Shown one piece after another: positions 17,119-25,002 of a stretch of 64,000 bases of DNA. The position numbers and the translations under genes are program-made. This DNA comes from JACJWR01 sp964627505. Lineage in GTDB: Bacteria > Actinomycetota > Actinomycetes > S36-B12 > UBA10799. The stretch spans positions 6,576-70,575 of the forward strand of contig CAZVKB010000003.1 in NCBI GenBank assembly GCA_964627505.1, in the 5' to 3' direction. Each line of letters begins with the position of its first letter. The stretch's first letter is position 1. Below the pieces are notes generated by a model, which worked only from the letters and a program-made list of their open reading frames with translations, was not told the origin of the DNA and searched no databases.

Positions 17119-18077
17119 GGTGTGACGCCTACCAGTGCGAGCGCGGCGTTGGCCAGTGCTGCGGCAGCGTTGTCGTCGACCATGCGCGTGGGTACGGCGG
17201 CAGTCCGGATGCCAGCGGCTTCGACAGCCGACACCAAGTGGGCATCCGCGGTGTCCAGCAGCCAGCCATCCAGGACCCCGTCAGGGCGCGCTCCGTACCA
17301 GCGTGCCACCGCCGCAGCATCAGAATCCACCCCGATCGCCTGCAGGCAGGCATCAGCCATCCCGCGCAGTGGGCGGCCAGAGATGATCCCGCTGACGCCA
17401 ACGACGGGGGCGTCGGTGGTACGCACGGCATCGCGAATACCGGGCACGCTGAAGATCGCCCCAATCGACACGACCGGGTTGGACGGCGGCAACACCACCA
17501 CATCGGCGTCGGCGATCACCGCGAGCACGTCGGGTCCTGGGCTAGCCTCCTCAGCCCCCACCATCACGAAATCATGCGCCGGCAGGGTGGCCCGGTGGCG
17601 CACCCACCACTCTTGAAAGTGGATGGCTCGGCGTCCGGCGTCGTCTGCTACCACCACGTGGGTTTCCACGCGATCGTCGGTCATCGGCAGCAGTGTGACG
17701 CCCGGTTGCCATCTTTGGCACAGGGCAGCGGTGATGTCGGTGAGGGAGTAGCCGGCGTGGATCAACTGTGTGCGCAGCAGGTGGGTGCCGAGGTCTCGGT
17801 CGCCCAGACCGAACCAATCGGGCTGCGCGCCATAGGCCGCGAGCTCTGCGGCAGCATGAAAAGTCTCCTCAGCCCGACCCCATCCGCGCTCTGTGTCGAG
17901 ACCGTCGCCCAGGGCGTACATCAGGGTGTCGAGATCCGGGCAGGCCTTGAGTCCGAACAGCACGATGTCATCGGCGGTGTTACCGATGACCGTGATGTCA
18001 GCCGCCGGGACCGCCAGTCGTAATCCCCGGACAAACCGGGCGCCACCGAGGCCACCTGCCAACACTGTGATCCGCAT
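17115..18077 (-). CDS. fbiA: Phosphoenolpyruvate/2-phospholactate transferase of F420 synthesis
   Basis: FbiA (CofD family), 320 residues, joins the activated guanylyl phospho-C3 unit to FO to make (dehydro-)F420-0. Family landmarks are MRITVLAGGLGGARFVRG at the start, TVIGNTADD, LPPSNPVVSIG and GVSGIISGRPLRGMAD. I start it at the ATG at 18077: the protein begins exactly as homologues do, and a CACAAT hexamer lies six bases upstream. It is divergent from fbiC across a 123-base gap, so one short region controls the whole F420 set. Confidence 0.95.
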   Translation of the reverse strand: MRITVLAGGLGGARFVRGLRLAVPAADITVIGNTADDIVLFGLKACPDLDTLMYALGDGLDTERGWGRAEETFHAAAELAAYGAQPDWFGLGDRDLGTHLLRTQLIHAGYSLTDITAALCQRWQPGVTLLPMTDDRVETHVVVADDAGRRAIHFQEWWVRHRATLPAHDFVMVGAEEASPGPDVLAVIADADVVVLPPSNPVVSIGAIFSVPGIRDAVRTTDAPVVGVSGIISGRPLRGMADACLQAIGVDSDAAAVARWYGARPDGVLDGWLLDTADAHLVSAVEAAGIRTAAVPTRMVDDNAAAALANAALALVGVTP

Positions 18078-18083
18078 GGGCTC

Positions 18084-18089
18084 ATTGTG
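18084..18089 (-). promoter_or_regulatory. -10 box of a leaderless promoter for fbiA-fbiB
   Basis: CACAAT on the minus strand, then six bases, then the ATG of fbiA at 18077. It keeps the conserved A at position 2 and T at position 6. Confidence 0.45.
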
Positions 18090-18188
18090 CGCGGGTGACG
18101 TGACAGCCTGCGGTGCTGGGTGGCCGACCCGCCCCACGCCAATCCGAGTGTGCGGGTAGTGGCCCTGCTCCTGGGCCGGAAGGCGGCA

Positions 18189-18194
18189 TAGGCT
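18189..18194 (+). promoter_or_regulatory. -10 box of a leaderless promoter for fbiC
   Basis: TAGGCT, six bases, then the GTG of fbiC at 18201. No Shine-Dalgarno precedes the gene. Confidence 0.5.
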
Positions 18195-18200
18195 GGTGCG

Positions 18201-20801
18201 GTGTCCGAACAGCTTGATCGCGCGTCGGAAACCGTGCCGATCGAACAGCCGCCCACCGCCGTTGCGCTGCGGCGGGCACTGGCGCGAGCGGACCGGGGGG
18301 TTGCGCTCAACGTGGCCGAGATCGCCGCCTTGTTGGGTGCGCGTGGAGCGGACTTGTCCCAACTGTGCAAGCTGGCTGCGCGGCGCCGGGACTTGCGCCT
18401 GCACAGTCAAGGCCGAGCTTCGAGCATCAGTTATTCGCCCAAGGTGTTCATTCCGCTCACGCACCTATGTCGAGATCGCTGCCACTACTGCACATTCGCG
18501 CAGGACCCTGCGAGCCTGCGAGCCGCAGGTCGGGCGCCGTTCCTATCCATCACTGAGGTGGTGGAAATCGCCCAAGCCGGCGCCGCCGCCGGGTGCAAGG
18601 AGGCGCTGTTCACGCTCGGCGACCGGCCGGAAGCTCGGTGGCCGGCCGCGCGGGAATGGTTAGCGCAGGCCGGCTACGACACCACCGTGGATTACTTGCG
18701 GGCCGCCGCGGTGGCTGTACTGGAGCACACCGGGCTTTTGCCGCACCTCAACCCGGGAGTACTCACCTGGTCGGAGTTGCAACGTCTGCGTCCAGTGGCG
18801 GCGAGTATGGGCTTAATGCTGGAGACGTCGGCTACCAGGCTCTTCGCGACGCCAGGGGCAGTGCACTACGGCTCTCCGGACAAAGACCCCGCGCTCCGAT
18901 TGCGGATGATTGCCGATGCGGGCCGCGCAAACATCCCTTTCACCACCGGCGTGTTGGTGGGGATCGGCGAAACCCGCGTGGAATTAGCGGAATCGCTCTT
19001 GGCGCTGGCGGCATTGAGTCGAGAGTACGGCCACATTCAAGAAGTGATCGTGCAAAATTTTCGCCCCAAGCCAGACACCGCGATGCGGCAATGGCCTCCT
19101 GTGGATCCAGACTCCTACCAGGCAGCGCTCGCCACCGCCCGGCTCGTGATGGATGCCACGGTGGCTCTGCAAGCACCCCCCAATCTCACCGATACTGCCG
19201 AACTACCCAGGCTGCTCGCCGCGGGCATCGATGACTGGGGTGGGGTAAGTCCGGTGACGGCCGATCACGTGAATCCGGAACGGCCGTGGCCGGCGGTCGT
19301 GCATTTGCAGGAGGTCACGGCTGCTGCCGGTTTCACCCTCACCCAGCGTCTGGCTGTCCATCCGCCCTACCAGCGTGATCCGGTGCGGTGGCTGGACCCG
19401 CGGATTCGCCCGTTCGTGTCGGCGTTGGCAGACCCCGACGGGCTCACCCAGCCCAATACCCGGGCAGGCGGCGCACTGTGGCAAGAGCCGGACTCCTACG
19501 CTGCTTTTGCGCACGTCGCAGCCACAGCGAAGATCGAGGATGAAACCGGCGGAACCGGCATCGGGATATACGGCGATTGGTCGTCCGTGGCCGCGCGCCT
19601 GCACGCCGAACCAACTGCCAGCGCGATGACCACGAAGGCGCCGGCAGCGCCCGTGCGGATGTCGCGCGAAGTGAAAACTGCCCTGGCATTGGCCGAGCGC
19701 GATCCTGGGGCGCTCGCAGCGGCAGCACATGCAGACCTTGCGCTCGCGTTGCTGACGGCGGAGGGCGAGGGTTTGGCGGCGTTAGCCGCACTCGCCGATG
19801 CGGTACGTCAGGATCGGGTGGGTGACGCGGTCACCTACGTGGTGAACCGCAATATCAATTTCACCAACGTGTGTTACACCGGATGTCGATTCTGTGCCTT
19901 CGCCCAGCGTGAGTCCGATGTGCACGCCGAAACGCTGTCGCTCTCGCAGGTTGGCGCCAAAGTGGATGAGGCGGTGGCACTCGGGGCGACCGAAATCTGC
20001 ATGCAGGGCGGCATTCATCCGCGGTTGCCGGGCACGGCCTACTTCGACCTGGCCCGGGAAGTGACCACACGGCCCGTGCACCTGCACGCCTTCAGTCCGA
20101 TGGAAATCATCAACGGCGCGACAAAGTCCGGGCTGTCGGTGCGCGAGTGGCTACTGGCCGCCAAGGAGGCAGGACTCGGGTCGATTCCTGGCACAGCCGC
20201 CGAGATTCTTGATGATGATGTGCGGTGGGTGCTCACCAAGGGCAAGTTGCCCACCGCCGACTGGATCTCGGTGGTGCGGACAGCCCACCAGGTGGGCCTG
20301 CCATCAACTGCGACGATGATGTACGGGCACGTCGATCAGCCGCATCACTGGGTGGCGCACCTGCGCTTGTTGCGCCAACTCCAGGAGGACACAGGTGGTT
20401 TCACGGAGTTTGTGGGACTGCCATTCGTGCACCAGAACGCGCCCGTGTACCTCGCCGGTTTGGCCAGGCCCGGACCTTCGATGCGCGACGATCTCGCCGT
20501 CACCGCACTAGCCCGGCTCATGCTCGCTGGGGCTATCGACAATATTCAAGTGTCCTGGGTGAAGGTGGGGGAAGCCGGTGCGGCCCAGCTGTTGCGGGCT
20601 GGTGCCAACGATCTCGGAGGCACGTTGATGGAGGAATCCATCTCACGATTGGCCGGTGCCACGCATGGCACATCGCGCACCGTCGAGCAACTCCACGGCA
20701 TTGCGCGCGCTGCTGGGCGCCCAGTTCGCGAGCGCACAACCTTGTACCAGCCCGTAGGAAGCCAGATGGCGAACGGCAAAAGTAAGCAGAAGCGGGCATA
20801 A
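18201..20801 (+). CDS. fbiC: FO synthase, fused CofG/CofH radical SAM enzyme
   Basis: FbiC, 866 residues, makes the deazaflavin FO from 5-amino-6-ribitylaminouracil and tyrosine. Two radical SAM domains are fused: the N-terminal CofG half has CRDRCHYC (Cys90, Cys94, Cys97) and the C-terminal CofH half has CYTGCRFC (Cys558, Cys562, Cys565). Each CxxxCxxC binds a 4Fe-4S cluster. The length matches the actinobacterial fused form. It starts with GTG at 18201, apparently leaderless, and diverges from fbiA. In M. tuberculosis fbiC is far from fbiAB, so finding all three side by side is a difference. Confidence 0.96.
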   Translation: MSEQLDRASETVPIEQPPTAVALRRALARADRGVALNVAEIAALLGARGADLSQLCKLAARRRDLRLHSQGRASSISYSPKVFIPLTHLCRDRCHYCTFAQDPASLRAAGRAPFLSITEVVEIAQAGAAAGCKEALFTLGDRPEARWPAAREWLAQAGYDTTVDYLRAAAVAVLEHTGLLPHLNPGVLTWSELQRLRPVAASMGLMLETSATRLFATPGAVHYGSPDKDPALRLRMIADAGRANIPFTTGVLVGIGETRVELAESLLALAALSREYGHIQEVIVQNFRPKPDTAMRQWPPVDPDSYQAALATARLVMDATVALQAPPNLTDTAELPRLLAAGIDDWGGVSPVTADHVNPERPWPAVVHLQEVTAAAGFTLTQRLAVHPPYQRDPVRWLDPRIRPFVSALADPDGLTQPNTRAGGALWQEPDSYAAFAHVAATAKIEDETGGTGIGIYGDWSSVAARLHAEPTASAMTTKAPAAPVRMSREVKTALALAERDPGALAAAAHADLALALLTAEGEGLAALAALADAVRQDRVGDAVTYVVNRNINFTNVCYTGCRFCAFAQRESDVHAETLSLSQVGAKVDEAVALGATEICMQGGIHPRLPGTAYFDLAREVTTRPVHLHAFSPMEIINGATKSGLSVREWLLAAKEAGLGSIPGTAAEILDDDVRWVLTKGKLPTADWISVVRTAHQVGLPSTATMMYGHVDQPHHWVAHLRLLRQLQEDTGGFTEFVGLPFVHQNAPVYLAGLARPGPSMRDDLAVTALARLMLAGAIDNIQVSWVKVGEAGAAQLLRAGANDLGGTLMEESISRLAGATHGTSRTVEQLHGIARAAGRPVRERTTLYQPVGSQMANGKSKQKRA

Positions 20802-20866
20802 GTGCCCCGACACGCCGAGACGGAACACTCGCTTCGCTAAGAATTCTTTGCTATCGCCGCCAGGGG

Positions 20867-20894
20867 TTGACGAGACCCTTACCACACCTATGTA
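20867..20894 (+). promoter_or_regulatory. Promoter for whiB2 and its upstream ORF
   Basis: TTGACG (20867-20872), a 16-base spacer and TATGTA (20889-20894) make a good housekeeping-type promoter. Transcription would start near 20901-20903, leaving a leader of about 100 bases that contains a 23-codon ORF. A second AT-rich TGTAAT tract lies nearby at about 20906. Confidence 0.5.
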
Positions 20895-20936
20895 ATTCCA
20901 GCGTTGTAATTAGCAAAATTCGTTCGGAGGGACATC

Positions 20937-21008
20937 ATGCGCTTCCTGGGCAGCAGCGTTGTCACTCCCCTCCCACCGCGGCCAGCCACCGAAGGGTTCT
21001 ACATATGA
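20937..21008 (+). CDS. 23-residue upstream ORF coupled to whiB2
   Basis: A short open frame of 23 codons running from an ATG at 20937 to a TGA at 21006-21008. It has an ideal ribosome site (GGAGG at 20926-20930, six bases before the ATG), better than the one for whiB2. Its stop overlaps the whiB2 start as ATGA. The peptide begins MRFLGSSVV and is rich in proline in the middle (TPLPPRP). Known parallel: whiB7 genes are controlled by leader ORFs. Inference: translation of this ORF delivers ribosomes to whiB2 or senses their availability. No homologue is known to me. Confidence 0.5.
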   Translation: MRFLGSSVVTPLPPRPATEGFYI

Positions 21009-21262
21009 GCACCGTTGACATTTTTCCACTGGACGACGCCGAACTATTGGAATGGCAAGAGCAGGCGCTGTGCGCGCAGACTGACCCCGAGGCGTTCTTC
21101 CCGGAAAAGGGTGGCTCGACCCGCGAGGCCAAGCGGGTATGCGCCTCCTGCGACGTGCGCGTGGAATGCCTCGAGTACGCCCTGGAGAATGATGAGCGTT
21201 TCGGGATCTGGGGTGGTCTGAGCGAACGCGAACGACGCCGGCTCAAGAAACAGTCGGCGTAG
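21005..21262 (+). CDS. whiB2: WhiB-family iron-sulfur regulator, WhiB2/WhmD type
   Basis: An 85-residue WhiB protein. The four cluster-binding cysteines are Cys23, Cys46, Cys49 and Cys55 (C, then CxxC, then C). They are followed by the family turn FGIWGGLSERERR and a basic C-terminus. The sequence QTDPEAFFPEKGGSTREAKRVC is the WhiB2/WhmD type, which in mycobacteria and streptomycetes controls septation. Such proteins bind 4Fe-4S and work with the principal sigma factor. The ATG at 21005 overlaps the stop of the upstream 23-codon ORF. The next gene starts at its last base, so they form an operon. Confidence 0.95.
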   Translation: MSTVDIFPLDDAELLEWQEQALCAQTDPEAFFPEKGGSTREAKRVCASCDVRVECLEYALENDERFGIWGGLSERERRRLKKQSA

Positions 21263-21648
21263 TGGTGCGGCGGGCACGGGATCGTCATGGGCACGGCCTG
21301 CGCGGGCCGCTCATGCCGGGCACGTTGCCTGCTGCGCTCTCCCGGCGCCAGCGTTTCGATCGCAGTGTCGCCGACATCGTGGCCGAGTTCGCCGTCCGGG
21401 TCCCAGAGTTGCACGACGTCGACGTCCTAGTAGAGGACGTGCCAGCAGTGCCCGCCAAGGCCAACCGGATTCCGCTTGGCCGGGTCGTGCGGCACACGGC
21501 AACGGCGCAATTGGTGATCCATCGGCGGGCGATCGAGGCCACCGGCGCGGGCCCCGATCTCACCCGGGACGTGTTAGCCGAAATTGCTGGGGATCTGCTG
21601 ATTCGCCCCGCACAGGACTTCGATCCGGGCTACCCTCACTGCCCGTAA
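21262..21648 (+). CDS. Rv3259-like protein of the minimal metallopeptidase family, zinc motif lost
   Basis: A 128-residue protein starting RRARDRHGHGLRGPL, the hallmark of the actinobacterial family next to whiB2 (Rv3259 in M. tuberculosis). Its relatives belong to a small zincin-like metallopeptidase family. At the place where HExxH would be, this copy has RDVLAEIAGDLL, with no zinc-binding histidines, so peptidase activity is unlikely. It begins with GTG at 21262 or 21265, overlapping the whiB2 stop. Function unknown; conserved position suggests a role tied to whiB2. Confidence 0.72.
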   Translation: MVRRARDRHGHGLRGPLMPGTLPAALSRRQRFDRSVADIVAEFAVRVPELHDVDVLVEDVPAVPAKANRIPLGRVVRHTATAQLVIHRRAIEATGAGPDLTRDVLAEIAGDLLIRPAQDFDPGYPHCP

Positions 21649-21686
21649 TCGGCGCGCCGCTCCCCGCTTGCACGCACACTGATGGG

Positions 21687-21692
21687 TACAGT
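21687..21692 (+). promoter_or_regulatory. -10 box of a leaderless promoter for the DUF3499 gene
   Basis: TACAGT, six bases, then the GTG at 21699. Confidence 0.45.
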
Positions 21693-21698
21693 CGGGCC

Positions 21699-22079
21699 GT
21701 GACGTCTCATCGGACCTGCTCAAAACCCTCGTGCAGTCTGCGTGCGGTGGCCACCCTGACGTATGTGTACGGCGACTGCACCGCAGTGCTTGGGCCATTG
21801 GCCACGGCCGCCGAGCCGCACTGCTACGACCTCTGCGCGTTGCATGCGGATCGCCTGACCGCCCCGCGCGGTTGGGACATCATCCGCCTGGATTTCGATC
21901 CCGATCAGTTCATTCCGAGCACTGATGACCTCGAAGCGCTTGCAGATGCCGTACGAGAAGCCGCGCTCGGTCGCCCGCTCGCCGTCCCCACCATTCTTCC
22001 GGACGTTCCGGACGTACCCGCAGGAACCGTCGAGATCGGCCGTCGCGGACACTTGCGAGTTTTGCGCGCCGCCGAGTAG
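21699..22079 (+). CDS. DUF3499 family protein
   Basis: A 126-residue actinobacterial protein of unknown function (Rv3258c family). Conserved cysteines near the N-terminus (CSKPSC) and a second C/H group (HCYDLCALHADRL) look like a small zinc-ribbon, followed by TAPRGWDIIRL typical of the family. The C-terminal third is variable. It starts with GTG at 21699, with a -10 box just upstream, and lies between whiB2 and the phosphomannomutase as in mycobacteria. No function is established. Confidence 0.82.
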   Translation: MTSHRTCSKPSCSLRAVATLTYVYGDCTAVLGPLATAAEPHCYDLCALHADRLTAPRGWDIIRLDFDPDQFIPSTDDLEALADAVREAALGRPLAVPTILPDVPDVPAGTVEIGRRGHLRVLRAAE

Positions 22080-22144
22080 TGCTGCTCACCCGCGGCCCTC
22101 ACGCACCGGTGCCGCTCGTTGCCCCATGGCCGCACTGAGGTCGC

Positions 22145-22150
22145 TACCGT
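22145..22150 (+). promoter_or_regulatory. -10 box of a leaderless promoter for phosphomannomutase
   Basis: TACCGT, six bases, then the ATG at 22157. Confidence 0.5.
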
Positions 22151-22156
22151 GGCCTC

Positions 22157-23533
22157 ATGCGCGATTTGGATGCGGTGATTAAGGCGTACGACGTCCGTGG
22201 GGTATATCCCGATGACCTGGATGAAGATCTGGCTCGAGCGGTGGGGGCGGCTTTCGTGGAAGTTGTGGGTATCCGCGAAGAGGCTGGGGGCACGGGAGCG
22301 GTCGTGGTGGGACGCGACATGAGGCCCTCGGGGCCCTCGTTGGTGGCCGCTTTCAGCGACGGGGTGACAGCCAGTGGTGTCGATGTGATCGATATCGGGC
22401 TCTGTTCCACAGATGAGCTGTACTACGCCAGCGGCCAACTTGGGCACGCCGGGGCGATGTTCACCGCGAGCCACAATCCAGCCCAGTACAACGGCATCAA
22501 ACTGTGCCGTCCCGGTGCGTTGCCGGTGGGCCAGGAGACCGGTTTGGCGGAGATCAAAACATTGGTAGCCGCAGACTGGTCGCCCCCCGCGGGTGCTGAG
22601 CGGGGTCTGGTAAGCGTGCGAGATCTATTGGCGGACTACGCCAATTACCTGCGGGAGCTCGTGGACCTCGCAGACATGCGACCGTTGACCGTGGTGGTGG
22701 ACGCGGGCAATGGGATGGCCGGGCTCACCGCCGGTGCGGTGTTCGGCCCGCTGCCGCTGACGATCACCGAGTTGTACTACGAACTCGATGGCACCTTCCC
22801 CAACCACGAGGCGAACCCCATCGAGCCGGAAAACCTGCGGGATCTGCAGGCTGCGGTACGTGCGAGCGGGGCGGACCTGGGGTTGGCTTTCGATGGCGAT
22901 GCCGACCGCTGTTTCGCGGTGGATGAACGTGGTGACCTGGTCTCACCCAGCACGCTCACCGCCCTCATCGCAGCCCGAGAACTGGCCAAGTACCCAGGTG
23001 CGTCGGTCATCCACAACCTCATTACCTCCGCGGCTGTGCCCGAAGTCATTCGGGAGCATGGCGGGACACCGGTGCGGACCCGAGTCGGCCACTCGTACAT
23101 CAAAGCGACCATGGCCGAAACGGGCGCGGTGTTCGGGGGGGAGCATTCGGGACACTTCTACTTCCGGGACTTCTGGCGCGCCGACTCCGGCATGCTCGCC
23201 GCACTGCATCTGCTGGCCGCACTCGGGGAAACCCCGGCGGGTACCACGCTGTCGCAGGTTTTGGCCCCGTACTCCCGATACGTGCTCAGCGGCGAAGTCA
23301 ACTCTCGGGTGGCGGACGTCGCGGCTGCGACCCAACGCGTGCGCACTGCTTTCGCGGACGAAGCACAGAGTATGGATGAACTAGACGGGTTGACGGTCAC
23401 CGGTGATGGCTGGTGGTTCAATGTCCGACCGAGCAACACCGAACCGTTGCTGCGGTTGAATGTCGAGCACAGCAACGCCGAGGACATGGCGCTGCTACGG
23501 GATCGGGTGTTGGCAGTGATTCGGGCCGACTAG
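22157..23533 (+). CDS. manB: Phosphomannomutase / phosphoglucomutase
   Basis: A 458-residue alpha-D-phosphohexomutase that interconverts mannose-6-phosphate and mannose-1-phosphate, the precursor of GDP-mannose. All four domain signatures are present: the phosphoserine loop TASHNPAQYNG (Ser105), the metal loop DGDADR (Asp246, 248, 250), the sugar-binding loop GEHSGHFYFRD, and the phosphate-binding loop RPSNTEP near the C-terminus. Together with manA (25003) and the guanylyltransferase (13942) it forms the fructose-6-P to GDP-mannose route. The start is supported by the -10 box and by homology. Confidence 0.94.
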   Translation: MRDLDAVIKAYDVRGVYPDDLDEDLARAVGAAFVEVVGIREEAGGTGAVVVGRDMRPSGPSLVAAFSDGVTASGVDVIDIGLCSTDELYYASGQLGHAGAMFTASHNPAQYNGIKLCRPGALPVGQETGLAEIKTLVAADWSPPAGAERGLVSVRDLLADYANYLRELVDLADMRPLTVVVDAGNGMAGLTAGAVFGPLPLTITELYYELDGTFPNHEANPIEPENLRDLQAAVRASGADLGLAFDGDADRCFAVDERGDLVSPSTLTALIAARELAKYPGASVIHNLITSAAVPEVIREHGGTPVRTRVGHSYIKATMAETGAVFGGEHSGHFYFRDFWRADSGMLAALHLLAALGETPAGTTLSQVLAPYSRYVLSGEVNSRVADVAAATQRVRTAFADEAQSMDELDGLTVTGDGWWFNVRPSNTEPLLRLNVEHSNAEDMALLRDRVLAVIRAD

Positions 23534-23570
23534 CCCGCACGTCTGACCGCGCGTTTGGATGTTTCCGGCA

Positions 23571-23576
23571 TAAGGT
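23571..23576 (+). promoter_or_regulatory. -10 box of a leaderless promoter for the Trm112-like gene
   Basis: TAAGGT, seven bases, then the GTG at 23584. Confidence 0.45.
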
Positions 23577-23583
23577 GGCAGTC

Positions 23584-23781
23584 GTGAGTGACATCGATCC
23601 CCGCCTGCTGGAAATTTTGGCCTGTCCCTGCGAGCATCATGCGCCGGTCACGGAGTCGCCGAAAGGTCTGACCTGTACTCGCTGCGCAACGGTTTTCCCG
23701 GTGCGCGACGGCATCCCGGTGATGCTGCTCGAAGAAGCCCAGCCCGGTCCGGACGGCGTCGGCGCCGATCTGGGTTCCTAA
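23584..23781 (+). CDS. Trm112 family zinc-ribbon protein
   Basis: A 65-residue protein of the Trm112/YcaR type: LLEILACPCEHHAP and LTCTRCATVFPVRDGIPVMLL. The cysteines form a small zinc-binding site. In eukaryotes and archaea Trm112 activates methyltransferases; the bacterial role is not settled. It begins with GTG at 23584. It sits between phosphomannomutase and the SIS gene, a placement common in actinobacteria. Confidence 0.88.
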   Translation: MSDIDPRLLEILACPCEHHAPVTESPKGLTCTRCATVFPVRDGIPVMLLEEAQPGPDGVGADLGS

Positions 23782-23854
23782 ACGATGGAAGCAGACCTGG
23801 CGCGAGCGGCGCGACAGCTTCCAAGGCAGGACGCGTCGTGCTGGTAGGTGCGCC

Positions 23855-25000
23855 ATGACAGCGCCGGCGGAGGGCTTGGACGACGCAGTGCTCTCGGACC
23901 CGGAGCGTTTGGTGCGCGCCGGTGGTGACCTGTTGGCGTCGGTGGCGTCTGCCGGGGCCCATGTGCGCAGTGCGCTGGCGGAGGTCGACCATGAGCAGAT
24001 CGCCGCGATCGTGCGTCGGGGACGTCCTCGGGCCGTGGTGTTTGTCGGGGCCGGAGGGTCGGGGGCAGCCGGTGAAATCGTGGTGGCATGTGCCGGACGC
24101 GGTTCCGCGGTGCCGATGTTCACCACCGGGGGACCTGGGTTGCCGGGCTGGATCGGGGCGCTCGATCTCGTAGTCGTGATTTCAGCCGCCGGTGCTTCGC
24201 CGGAGGCTTTGCTCGCCGTGGCGGAAGCTGGCCGACGTGGCGCGCACGTGATCGGGGTGGGCGGTGGCGGGCCGTTGCAGGCGGGCGTGGAGCAGGTGCG
24301 CGGTGACTATTTCGGGCTCGGCCGGGTGAGTGGTCCCACTCTCGCGCGGGCGCTCACATGGCGATTGGCAGTACCCCTGCTGGTGTTAGCCCAACAATTG
24401 GGGCTCGTCGCCGGGGATGTCGGGGTGATCGCCGCGGCAGCCGATGAGCTCGATGCCAGCACCGCGGCCAATGGACCTGCATCGGCAGCGGGCGACAGCG
24501 TGGCCAAGGATGTCGCCCTCGTCGCCGCAGAGGGGTTGCTGTTGGTGTGGGGAACACCAGATATCCCGGCTGCCGTGGCACGTCGCGCCGTGCGGCAGTT
24601 CGCCGAAACCGCGGGGTTGCCGGCGATCGCAGGTGCGTTCCCGGAAGTGCTGCGCACCCACGCCCGGGTGTTGGCCGGGGAGTGGGGGGCGACCGAGGAG
24701 GACTTTTTTCGGGACCGTGTGCTCTCACCCGGGCCGCACCCACGACCCAGGCTGGTCGTGCTGCGCGACGATTCTGCCGATCGACTCAGTGCTGATCTAG
24801 CAGCCGCTGCCGTCACTGTTGCTGCTGACGCCGGTACGACGGCCGTCACGCTGGATGGTGGCGCCGGCCATCCATTGCTGCGGTATGCCCGACTCAGTCA
24901 ACCGCTTGACCTCGCGAGCCTGTACGCTGCCGCCACGCTCGGGGTCAATCCTTTGGACACGGCAGCAGCTCTACATCCGCAACTGCAGACAGGTGGCTAA
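23855..25000 (+). CDS. SIS-domain protein, bifunctional phosphoglucose/phosphomannose isomerase-like
   Basis: A 381-residue protein of the Rv3256c type. It has the sugar-isomerase (SIS) fold: VVFVGAGGSGAAGEIVV, then LVVVISAAGASPEALLAVAEAGRRGAHVIGVGG, and a second C-terminal SIS half. Archaeal relatives interconvert glucose-6-P or mannose-6-P with fructose-6-P. Actinobacterial members are shorter in active-site motifs, so activity here is uncertain. It is two bases upstream of manA, so a part in mannose metabolism is likely. The ATG at 23855 fits homologues. Confidence 0.8.
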   Translation: MTAPAEGLDDAVLSDPERLVRAGGDLLASVASAGAHVRSALAEVDHEQIAAIVRRGRPRAVVFVGAGGSGAAGEIVVACAGRGSAVPMFTTGGPGLPGWIGALDLVVVISAAGASPEALLAVAEAGRRGAHVIGVGGGGPLQAGVEQVRGDYFGLGRVSGPTLARALTWRLAVPLLVLAQQLGLVAGDVGVIAAAADELDASTAANGPASAAGDSVAKDVALVAAEGLLLVWGTPDIPAAVARRAVRQFAETAGLPAIAGAFPEVLRTHARVLAGEWGATEEDFFRDRVLSPGPHPRPRLVVLRDDSADRLSADLAAAAVTVAADAGTTAVTLDGGAGHPLLRYARLSQPLDLASLYAAATLGVNPLDTAAALHPQLQTGG

Positions 25001-25002
25001 CT

